Shown: one piece after another, positions 6,312 to 12,503 of the stretch
Layout of the letters: every line of letters starts with the position of its first letter
Numbering within the stretch: position 1 is the first letter of the stretch
Source of the DNA: an uncultured Actinomycetes bacterium
GTDB lineage: Bacteria; Actinomycetota; Acidimicrobiia; Acidimicrobiales; Microtrichaceae
Assembly: GCA_903930035.1 (NCBI GenBank)
Contig: CAIYXG010000221.1
Span: 1-13,259 of the forward strand
Reading direction: 5' to 3'
Length of the DNA: 13,259 nucleotides
Translations under genes and position numbers: made by a program
The notes under the pieces: model-generated
What the model saw: only the letters and a program-made list of their open reading frames with translations
Told to the model about the DNA's origin: nothing
The model's database searches: none

Positions 6312-6887
6312 ATGCTGAAGTCCCGATCCGTCCGAGCTGCGGCGAGCGTCGCGCTGTGCGCCCTGGTCCTGGGCCTCGCCGCCTGTTCCTCGTCGGAGTC
6401 CTCGACCTCCACCACCGCCAAGGAGGGCAAGTCCACCTCCACGACCTACCCCTACGGCGCCGGCGTGGTCGACCCGCCCGGCCCGACCGACGTGGTCCTG
6501 ACCGTGACCGGCCCCGGCGGCTCCAAGACCTTCACGATGGACCAGCTGAAGGCGCTCGGCACCAAGGACGTGACCATCGACGAGCCGTTCGTCAAGCGGC
6601 GGATCGCGTTCACCGGCGTCCCCATGGAGGCGATCTTCGCCACGGTCGGCATCTCCGGTGACGTGCGGGTCAGCACTGCGGCGCTCAACGAGTACGTCTA
6701 CGACAAGTCCACCGCCGCCGACTTCACGGGCTCCGACGGCCTCATCGCCGTGGCCCAGGAGGGCCAGCCCGTCCCGGTCGACCAGGGCGGACCGATCCGG
6801 ATCATCTTCCCCGACGGCACCCCGCTCGCGAAGAACCTCGACGCCTGGAACTGGAGCCTCGAGAAGATGTCCGTCAAGGAGTCCTGA
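6312..6887 (+). CDS. Lipoprotein with molybdopterin-oxidoreductase (SUOX-like) fold; PruR-like ligand-binding candidate
   Basis: 191 aa with AGGAG 5 bases before the ATG. Residues 1-24 are a lipoprotein signal peptide with lipobox LAAC and lipidated Cys25; a Ser/Thr-rich tether follows to about residue 45. Residues 60-189 match the Oxidored_molyb (SUOX) fold: VVLTVTGPGGSKTFTMDQLK, then IAFTGVPMEAIF, AALNEYVY, and DGLIAVAQEGQPVPVDQGG leading into IRIIFPDG and the terminal DAWNWSLEKMSV. The only cysteines are Cys16 in the signal peptide and Cys25, so the cysteine that coordinates molybdenum in sulfite oxidase or MsrP is absent and redox catalysis is unlikely. In Agrobacterium, PruR has this fold, binds a reduced pterin in the periplasm and controls the GGDEF-EAL protein DcpA encoded next to it. 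The same arrangement occurs here, 37 bases upstream of a membrane GGDEF-EAL gene. Fold fairly sure; pterin binding inferred. Confidence 0.82.
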   Translation: MLKSRSVRAAASVALCALVLGLAACSSSESSTSTTAKEGKSTSTTYPYGAGVVDPPGPTDVVLTVTGPGGSKTFTMDQLKALGTKDVTIDEPFVKRRIAFTGVPMEAIFATVGISGDVRVSTAALNEYVYDKSTAADFTGSDGLIAVAQEGQPVPVDQGGPIRIIFPDGTPLAKNLDAWNWSLEKMSVKES

Positions 6888-6924
6888 CCGCTCCGGGTCG
6901 GGAGCCTGACGGGCGCAGCAGCGG

Positions 6925-9375
6925 ATGGACGACGGCACGACCGGCCCGGTCGCACGGGCCGCCGACGAGGACCGGCCGAACCTCGGCCGGCTCTTCGGCG
7001 TCGGTCAGCGGGTACTGGCCGTCGTCGTCCTCGTGCTGCTCGCCCTGACGGTCCTCCAGGCGGCCCGGACGTCGAAGTCCTCCGTCGACGCCGTCAACGC
7101 CACCACCGGCGCGCAGACCACCACGGGCATCATCAGCTTCACCCAGCGGGAGAGCCTGAGCACCGCGGTCGAGGTCGAGCGCTGGCTCGCCGGGTCCGCG
7201 TCCCGCCGGGACCTGCAGATCGCCCGTGCCCTGCTGGCCCGGCGCCTGGCCACCGTGGACGACAAGGGCGTCGCCGCCGGCGAGCTGGCCGGACCCGAGT
7301 TCCGGGAGGCGCTCGCCGCGCTGGACCAGGCCTGGGCCGACGCCCCGCCCGGGGTCCTGCCGGAGGACCAGCGCCTCCGGTTCCTGGAGACCGTCAGCCC
7401 GGCCGTCATCGACTTCACCGAGCGGTCCAAGCAGCTCTCCGACCGGTACTCGCAGATCGCCGACAGCGTCCTGAACGAGACCACGGAGAACGCCAGCTAC
7501 AACAACCAGCTCGAGCTGCTGCTGCTGGGGCTGACGCTGGTCACCTCGCTGGTCCTGCTGACCTGGCTCGCCCGCGACGTCCGGCGCAAGTACCGGGCCG
7601 CCAGCGCGGCGATCGAGCGTGACCGTGAGGATCTCGACGCGGCGCAGACGGCGCTGGACCGCGCCGCCGCGTTCGACCGCGGCGAGGCGGCGGTCCTGGA
7701 GCAGATCATCGCGGGACGCACGCTCACCGACGTCCTCGAGCAGAGCGTCCGGCTCGCCAACAGCCGGGTGGAGGGGTCGCGGTTCCGCCTGGTGGTGGGC
7801 GGCTCCCTGATCGACCCGGCCACGCACCGCGGCGCCGTCGTCCTGCGCGACGGCCAGCTGCCCGACGACCCCACCGGCGCCGAGGTGGTCGCAGCGTGGG
7901 ACCTGCCGGTCGACGAGGGCGTGCCCGCCGGCCTGCTCCAGCTCGTCGGCACGGTGCCGCCGGAGGAGCGGGACGAGGCGGAACGGGTCGGCCGCCGCTG
8001 CGCGGACCTGGGCGCGGTGGCCACCAACCGTCACCACGCGGCGGAGCGCCTGCGCTTCCAGGCCACCCACGACGCCCTGACCGGCCTGGTCAACCGGGCC
8101 GAGCTGCTCGCGCGGGTGCGGGCCGCCATGCGCCACGACGGCGACGGCGGGTCGCTCGCCGTGCTGTTCATCGACCTCGACCGGTTCAAGCTGGTCAACG
8201 ACTCCCTCGGCCACAAGAGCGGCGACCAGCTGCTGGTCGAGGTGGCGGACCGCCTGCGGTCGCTCGTGGGCACCGACCCGCACCTGACCGTGTCCCGCCT
8301 GGGCGGCGACGAGTTCGTCATCCTGTGTACCCGCATCAGCCGGCTGGCCGACGCGGAGGCCGTGGCGGACCGGGTGGCGGCGGCGCTCGTCGAGCCGGTC
8401 GAGATCGACGACGCCGAGGTGTTCGTCAACGCCTCGATCGGCGTCGCCTTCGCCACGCCGCAGATGGAGTCGCCCGAGCAGCTCCTGCGGAACGCCGACG
8501 TGGCGATGTACCGGGCCAAGCGCGCCAAGTCCGGGAACTACGTCGTCTACAACGCCGCGCTCGAGGCCGACGTCGCCGAGCGGCTCGAGACGGACTCGGC
8601 GCTGCGGCGCGCCGCCGGCCGCGACGAGCTGCGGCTCTTCCTCCAGCCGGTGGTGGACATGGTGACGCTGCGCCCCGTCTCCTACGAGGCCCTGATCCGC
8701 TGGGAGCGCCCCGGCCACGGCCTGGTCGGGCCCGACGACTTCATCCCGATGGCCGAGGAGACCGGGATCATCGTCGAGCTCGGCGACTGGGTCCTGCGGA
8801 CGGCCGTGCAGCTCCTGGCCGACCACCGTGCCCGCAGCGGCGAGGAGCTGCGGCTCGCGGTCAACGTCTCGGCCCGCCAGCTGCTCGAGCCCGGGTTCGC
8901 CTACCGGGTCCTGTCCACGCTGTTCGAGTTCAACGTCCCGCCGTCGTGCCTGACGCTCGAGCTGACCGAGTCGTCGCTCATCGAGCTCCGGTCCAGCGGC
9001 TCCGTCCTCGACCGCCTCCGGGAGTCGGGCGTGCGGGTCGCGATGGACGACTTCGGCACCGGCTACTCGTCGCTCCTCCAGCTGCAGACCCTCCCGATCG
9101 ACGTCGTCAAGCTCGACCGGGCCTTCATCGCCGGCCTGTCCGCCGAGCCCGGCCGCCGCCACGCGGTGCTGGCCGCGGCCACCAAGCTGGTCCAGGCCTC
9201 GGGGCTGGACCTGGTCGTGGAGGGCGTCGAGACCGAGTACGAGCGCGAGGAGCTGCTGCGCCTCGACTGCCGTCTGGGCCAGGGGTTCCTCTTCGCCCGC
9301 CCGGCGCCGGCCGACGAGGTCCTGGCCCGCGCCACAGGCACCCGCTCCACCTCGTCGGGCGCCACCCCCGCCTAG
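6925..9375 (+). CDS. Membrane GGDEF-EAL protein (dual cyclic-di-GMP cyclase/phosphodiesterase), DcpA-like
   Basis: 816 aa. Membrane helix about 28-46, an extracytoplasmic all-helical domain about 48-194, a second helix about 196-215, a charged linker, a short GAF-like domain (about 250-370), GGDEF (about 380-545) and EAL (about 550-805). The cyclase site is intact: FIDLDRFKLVNDSLGHKSGD (415-434) and GGDEF at 460-464. There is no RxxD inhibitory site at the usual place before GGDEF (DPHL instead). The esterase set looks complete: Glu588 of EAL, Asn647, Glu679, Asp708-Asp709, Lys729, Glu766 of EGVET and Gln786. Both activities are therefore plausible. The outer domain could contact the lipoprotein encoded 37 bases upstream, and the two are very likely one operon. 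The ATG at 6925 has only a weak ribosome site, and a slightly different start is possible. Its TAG stop lies within a CTAG shared with the convergent VOC gene. Confidence 0.93.
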   Translation: MDDGTTGPVARAADEDRPNLGRLFGVGQRVLAVVVLVLLALTVLQAARTSKSSVDAVNATTGAQTTTGIISFTQRESLSTAVEVERWLAGSASRRDLQIARALLARRLATVDDKGVAAGELAGPEFREALAALDQAWADAPPGVLPEDQRLRFLETVSPAVIDFTERSKQLSDRYSQIADSVLNETTENASYNNQLELLLLGLTLVTSLVLLTWLARDVRRKYRAASAAIERDREDLDAAQTALDRAAAFDRGEAAVLEQIIAGRTLTDVLEQSVRLANSRVEGSRFRLVVGGSLIDPATHRGAVVLRDGQLPDDPTGAEVVAAWDLPVDEGVPAGLLQLVGTVPPEERDEAERVGRRCADLGAVATNRHHAAERLRFQATHDALTGLVNRAELLARVRAAMRHDGDGGSLAVLFIDLDRFKLVNDSLGHKSGDQLLVEVADRLRSLVGTDPHLTVSRLGGDEFVILCTRISRLADAEAVADRVAAALVEPVEIDDAEVFVNASIGVAFATPQMESPEQLLRNADVAMYRAKRAKSGNYVVYNAALEADVAERLETDSALRRAAGRDELRLFLQPVVDMVTLRPVSYEALIRWERPGHGLVGPDDFIPMAEETGIIVELGDWVLRTAVQLLADHRARSGEELRLAVNVSARQLLEPGFAYRVLSTLFEFNVPPSCLTLELTESSLIELRSSGSVLDRLRESGVRVAMDDFGTGYSSLLQLQTLPIDVVKLDRAFIAGLSAEPGRRHAVLAAATKLVQASGLDLVVEGVETEYEREELLRLDCRLGQGFLFARPAPADEVLARATGTRSTSSGATPA

Positions 9376-10058
9376 CGGCCGTCGTCCGGCGCCGCCGGGA
9401 CGTGCGGGCTCATCAGGAGCAGCGGGAGGCTGACGCCCACCTGCCCGTGACGGAGGGTGGCCACCCGCCGGCCCGGCTGGACGGCGTCGCGGGGGGTGCC
9501 GAGCAGCTCGCCCAGCTCCCGGGCCGACGCGTCCAGGTCGGTGACGGCGAGCGCCAGCCCCATGACCGTGGTCGGCCCGCCCGGCTCGGGCCCGCCGTCG
9601 TCGGGGCCGACGAGCTCCAGGATCACGTCACCGGCCCAGAGGAACACCTGCAGCGTGGGGGTGCCGGCGGCCCCGGTGCGACGCGTGCCCCGCACCTCCA
9701 TCCCGGCGTCCTCGAGCGCGGTGACGGCGCGGCGGACGTCCCCGGTCAGCAGGACCACGTGGTCGATCCGCACCACGCCGTTGCGGTGGACGGCCGTGCC
9801 GGCGCCTGCGGGCGCCGACCCCCACGGGGTGACGCCCGGGAGCCCGTCGACCTCCTGGTCCACGCCGTCGAGCGCCCAGCCCTCGAACCCCCTGCCCGAG
9901 CCCGACAGCTCGACCGTGGTGCGCCCCACCTGCACGGTCCCGGTGCCGTCGCCGCGGTCCTCGACCGAGAAGCCGGCGGCCGCCCAGGCCGCCGGGGCGT
10001 CGCCCACACGGAGGGCGCGGAGCTGGTGGGGACGGGCGGACGACGGGTCGGGCTCCAT
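9372..10058 (-). CDS. VOC superfamily (glyoxalase/bleomycin resistance fold) protein
   Basis: 228 aa from an ATG at 10058, 6 bases after a TACGTT -10 box. Two complete beta-alpha-beta-beta-beta modules are visible. The first covers about 95-151 (RIDHVVLLTGDVRRAVTALE to VILELVGP). The second covers about 165-217 (MGLALAVTDLDASARELGEL to VGVSLPLLLM). His100 and Glu148 sit at usual VOC metal-ligand positions. Residues 11-53 (HQLRALRVGDAPAAWAAAGF onward) look like an extra partial module. The family covers isomerases, dioxygenases and resistance proteins, so the reaction cannot be named. It lies 28 bases downstream of the photolyase gene on the same strand. Its TAG stop overlaps the stop of the convergent GGDEF-EAL gene. 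Confidence 0.82.
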   Translation of the reverse strand: MEPDPSSARPHQLRALRVGDAPAAWAAAGFSVEDRGDGTGTVQVGRTTVELSGSGRGFEGWALDGVDQEVDGLPGVTPWGSAPAGAGTAVHRNGVVRIDHVVLLTGDVRRAVTALEDAGMEVRGTRRTGAAGTPTLQVFLWAGDVILELVGPDDGGPEPGGPTTVMGLALAVTDLDASARELGELLGTPRDAVQPGRRVATLRHGQVGVSLPLLLMSPHVPAAPDDGR

Positions 10059-10064
10059 GGCCGC

Positions 10065-10070
10065 AACGTA
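10065..10070 (-). promoter_or_regulatory. -10 element of a likely leaderless promoter for the VOC gene
   Basis: On the minus strand TACGTT is followed by 6 bases (GCGGCC) and the ATG at 10058. This is the same hexamer and spacing as at the dienoyl-CoA isomerase start. It lies in the 28-base gap after the photolyase stop, so the VOC gene may be transcribed on its own as well as by read-through. Confidence 0.45.
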
Positions 10071-10086
10071 CCCGGGCGCGGCGCGG

Positions 10087-11481
10087 TCAGCCCTCGCCCT
10101 GGAACGGCTCGACCGCGGTGCCCCGGGCCAGCGAGTAGGCGGCCAGCGTGCGCTCCCGGGCGAACGAGTGGTCCACCAACGGCGCGGGGTAGGTGGTCCC
10201 CAGCTCGACCCCGGCGGCCGCCAGCTCGAGGGGCCCGGCCTCCCACGGCGCGTGCAGCGCCTTGTCGGGCAGTTCGGCCAGCTCGGGCACCCACCGCCGG
10301 ACGTACTCGCCGGTGGCGTCGAACTTCCGGCCCTGCATGACCGGGTTGAAGATCCGGAAGTAGGGCGACGAGTCGGGCCCGGTCCCCGCCACCCACTGCC
10401 AGTTGCCCACGTTCTGGCTGACCTCGAAGTCCACGAGCTCGCGCCGGAAGTGGGCCTCGCCGAGGCGCCAGTCGACCAGCAGGTCCTTGACCAGGAACGA
10501 CGCCGTGATCATGCGGACCCGGTTGTGCATCCAGCCGGTGGCCGCCAGCTCGCGCATGCCGGCGTCGACCACCGGGTAGCCGGTGCGGCCCTCCTGCCAC
10601 GCGGCGAGCTCCTCCGGGTCGTTGCGCCACTCGATGCGGTCCATCTCGGGCTTCATGGCGTGGCGCGCCAGCGCGGGCCGCTCGGCCAGCAGGTGGGCGT
10701 ACCAGTCCCGCCACGCCATCTGGCGGACGAACCCCGCCCGGCCCTTGGTGGCGCCCCCCACGACCTCGGCGACGTGCCGGGGCGACAGGGTCCCGAACCG
10801 CAGGTCGGCCGAGAGGTGCGAGGTGCCGGTGGCGTCGGCCGGGAAGTCCCGACGGTCGGGGTAGCCGTCGACCTCCTCGAGCCAGGCGGCGAGCCGCAGG
10901 TGGGCGGCGTGCTCGCCGCCGGCCATCACCGGCTCGCCCGCGGGCGACGGCAGGTCCTCGCCCAGGTCGTCGGGCAGCCACGGCGCGGCGTCGCCGGGCG
11001 ACGGCCACGGGTCGAGCGGGGTGTCGGCCCAGGCCTTCCAGAACGGGGTGAAGACCTTGTGGACCTGGCCGGTCCCGGCCGACAGGACGGTCCCGGGGGC
11101 CCGGAGCAGCGTGCCCCAGTGGGCGGTCAGGGAGACCTCGCCCAGCGCCCGGGCCACGGCCGCGTCGCGCCGGACGGAGTAGCCGGACACGTCGGCGTTC
11201 ACGTGGACCTCGCCGGCGCCGGTGGCCGCCACGGCCCGGGCCACCGCCTCGTGCGGCGCGCCGCGGAGGACCAGGAGCCCGCCGCCGCGCGCCCGCAGCT
11301 CCGCGTCCAGGGCGTGCAGGTGCGCCGCGAGCAGGTCGCGGCGTCGGCGGCCGGCCTGGCCCACCGGGAGCGGGTCGACCACGAACAGGGCGACGACCCG
11401 GTCGGCGGCGCAGGCTGCGTCCCAGGCCGGGTTGTCGGTCAGGCGGAGGTCCCGACGGAACCAGACGAGGGAGGTGCGCAC
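10087..11481 (-). CDS. phr: Deoxyribodipyrimidine photo-lyase (class I CPD photolyase)
   Basis: 464 aa from the GTG at 11481. A flavoprotein that uses light to split cyclobutane pyrimidine dimers in DNA. The N-terminal alpha/beta antenna domain begins with the signature SLVWFRRDLRLTDNP. The C-terminal FAD domain has WQEGRTGYPVVDAGMRE, GWMHNRVRMITASFLVKDLL, NVGNWQWVAGTGPDSSPYF and FDATGEYVRRWVPEL. The electron-transfer tryptophans of the E. coli enzyme (306, 359, 382) align with Trp285, Trp338 and Trp361, and the flavin-N5 asparagine (Asn378) with Asn357. Start choice: the frame extends to ATGs at 11511 and 11514 and a GTG at 11529, but the family signature begins 3 residues after the GTG at 11481. 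Against that, no ribosome site precedes 11481, and ATG 11511 lies 5 bases after a TAGTCG box, so a 10-residue longer protein is possible. The identity of the antenna cofactor cannot be read here. Divergent from the Vut_1 transporter gene. Confidence 0.93.
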   Translation of the reverse strand: MRTSLVWFRRDLRLTDNPAWDAACAADRVVALFVVDPLPVGQAGRRRRDLLAAHLHALDAELRARGGGLLVLRGAPHEAVARAVAATGAGEVHVNADVSGYSVRRDAAVARALGEVSLTAHWGTLLRAPGTVLSAGTGQVHKVFTPFWKAWADTPLDPWPSPGDAAPWLPDDLGEDLPSPAGEPVMAGGEHAAHLRLAAWLEEVDGYPDRRDFPADATGTSHLSADLRFGTLSPRHVAEVVGGATKGRAGFVRQMAWRDWYAHLLAERPALARHAMKPEMDRIEWRNDPEELAAWQEGRTGYPVVDAGMRELAATGWMHNRVRMITASFLVKDLLVDWRLGEAHFRRELVDFEVSQNVGNWQWVAGTGPDSSPYFRIFNPVMQGRKFDATGEYVRRWVPELAELPDKALHAPWEAGPLELAAAGVELGTTYPAPLVDHSFARERTLAAYSLARGTAVEPFQGEG

Positions 11482-11520
11482 GCACGGGCCAACGCCCGGG
11501 GTGCGCCGCATCATCCCGAC

Positions 11521-11526
11521 TAGCGT
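11521..11526 (+). promoter_or_regulatory. -10 element of a likely leaderless promoter for the Vut_1-family gene
   Basis: TAGCGT (TAnnnT) lies 8 bases before the GTG at 11535. It shares the palindrome CTAG (11520-11523) with the opposite-strand TAGTCG box that may serve the photolyase. The two promoters would overlap and could exclude each other. Confidence 0.4.
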
Positions 11527-11534
11527 CACACGCC

Positions 11535-12287
11535 GTGACCGACCCCGGCGCCACCACCGACGACCGGTCCCCGTCCCGTGCCGGACCGTCGGACCCCCGG
11601 CTGGCCGACCCGGCCGAGTTCGGGACGGGCACCCTGCTCCTCGGGCGCCGGGCGACGACCTGGCTGCTGCTCGCGACCGCCGGCTACGTCGCCGCCTCGA
11701 TCATGGCCAACGTGATGTCGGCCCGGATCCTCCGGGTCGGGCCGTCGTGGGCGTCGTTCGCCGTCGACGCGGGCACGCTCACCTACCCGCTCACCTTCAC
11801 GCTCCGCGACCTGGTCCACAAGATCGGCGGGCGCCGGGTGGCGCGCGTGGTGATCGTGGCGACGGCTGCGCTCAACCTGCTGCTCGCGCTGGGGCTCTGG
11901 GCGACCGCGGCGCTGCCCGGCGACCCGGCGGTCTCGACGCCGGCCCAGGAGTGGTTCGGCCCGGTGCTCACCCCGGTCCTGCGCATCACGCTCGGCTCGA
12001 TCGTGGCGCAGGTCGTGGCGGAGCTGATCGACACCGAGGTGTACCACCGCTACGTCCGGCGGTTCGGCCACCGGGCGCAGTGGGGCCGTGTCCTGGTCTC
12101 GAACGCGGTGTCGGTCCCGGTGGACTCCGTGGTGTTCGTCGCCATCGCCTTCGGCGGGGTGCTGCCCCTGTCCGTGGCGGTCTCGGTCGTCTGGGCCAAC
12201 GTGGTCGTCAAGGGGCTCGCCTCGGTCCTGACCACGCCGCTGATCTACGCGGTGCCCGAGGACCTCACGAGGCCCCCGGCCGACTGA
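11535..12287 (+). CDS. Vut_1/YhhQ-family membrane protein (queuosine precursor transporter family)
   Basis: 250 aa from a GTG at 11535. The N-terminal 40 residues are polar and Pro/Asp-rich. About six membrane helices follow, near residues 41-61, 72-91, 103-124, 147-166, 188-207 and 210-236. Family hallmarks are ASIMANVMSARI (54-65), the segment around DAGTLTYPLTFTLRDLVHKI (78-97), and VAELIDTEVYHRYVRR (161-176) followed by NAVSVPVDSVVFVAIAF. YhhQ takes up 7-cyano-7-deazaguanine (or related bases) used for the queuosine modification of tRNA. The substrate here is assigned by family only, and no queuosine gene is in the window. The 5 bases between this GTG and the farthest photolyase start show how compact the divergent region is. 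Confidence 0.87.
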   Translation: MTDPGATTDDRSPSRAGPSDPRLADPAEFGTGTLLLGRRATTWLLLATAGYVAASIMANVMSARILRVGPSWASFAVDAGTLTYPLTFTLRDLVHKIGGRRVARVVIVATAALNLLLALGLWATAALPGDPAVSTPAQEWFGPVLTPVLRITLGSIVAQVVAELIDTEVYHRYVRRFGHRAQWGRVLVSNAVSVPVDSVVFVAIAFGGVLPLSVAVSVVWANVVVKGLASVLTTPLIYAVPEDLTRPPAD

Positions 12288-12296
12288 CGTGCTCGT

Positions 12297-12313
12297 GGGC
12301 GGCGGTGCCGCCC
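12297..12313. terminator. Hairpin between convergent genes, possible bidirectional terminator
   Basis: GGGCGGC (12297-12303), loop GGT, GCCGCCC (12307-12313): a perfect 7-base stem 10 bases after the Vut_1 gene stop and 14 bases from the stop of the convergent small gene. There is no T-tract on either side, which is common for actinobacterial terminators. Confidence 0.55.
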
Positions 12314-12326
12314 GACGGCGCCAGGG

Positions 12327-12416
12327 TCAGGAGTTGCGGCCCATGTTGGGCTTGCGACCGTGGTTGGCCTTCTTGCGACGCGCGTTGGCCTTCTTCTTCT
12401 GGGTGCGCTTCGACAT
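12327..12416 (-). CDS. 29-residue basic protein resembling ribosomal protein bL37
   Basis: The sequence starts MSKRTQKKKANARRKKANHG and ends RKPNMGRNS, and nearly half of its residues are Lys or Arg. Small, Lys/Arg-rich proteins with an ANHGxxPN-type ending are, as I recall them, the bL37 proteins of the actinobacterial 50S subunit first seen in mycobacterial ribosome structures. Such a composition suits RNA binding. The reading frame is complete and begins with ATG. A TAGGTT box (12426-12431) lies 9 bases upstream, so transcription should start within a few bases of the ATG, and no ribosome site is visible. The family match is from memory and should be tested; reality as a gene is supported by the promoter, the composition and the hairpin after its stop. 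Confidence 0.65.
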   Translation of the reverse strand: MSKRTQKKKANARRKKANHGRKPNMGRNS

Positions 12417-12425
12417 AGGGTCATG

Positions 12426-12431
12426 AACCTA
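12426..12431 (-). promoter_or_regulatory. -10 element for the bL37-like gene
   Basis: Minus-strand TAGGTT fits TAnnnT. A start 7 bases on would leave a leader of only 2-3 bases before the ATG at 12416. No clear -35 is present. Confidence 0.4.
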
Positions 12432-12503
12432 CCGGGTCCTGCGCCCTCGGCTCCAGTCCGGGCCGTGCCACCTGCGCCGGACCAGCCCAGGAGGGCCGAA
12501 CCA

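Noticed and set aside
6312..6887. A catalytic molybdenum enzyme such as sulfite oxidase or MsrP
   Set aside because: The mature protein has no cysteine other than the lipidated Cys25, so the molybdenum ligand is missing, and it is much shorter than the catalytic proteins.
6874..9162. 762-residue minus-strand frame opposite the GGDEF-EAL gene
   Set aside because: The translation is Val/Leu/Gly/Arg/His-rich noise, while the plus strand has every GGDEF and EAL motif in order.
9457..11632. Long plus- and minus-strand frames over the VOC and photolyase genes in other frames
   Set aside because: No recognisable domain and shadow composition; the VOC and photolyase frames explain the region.
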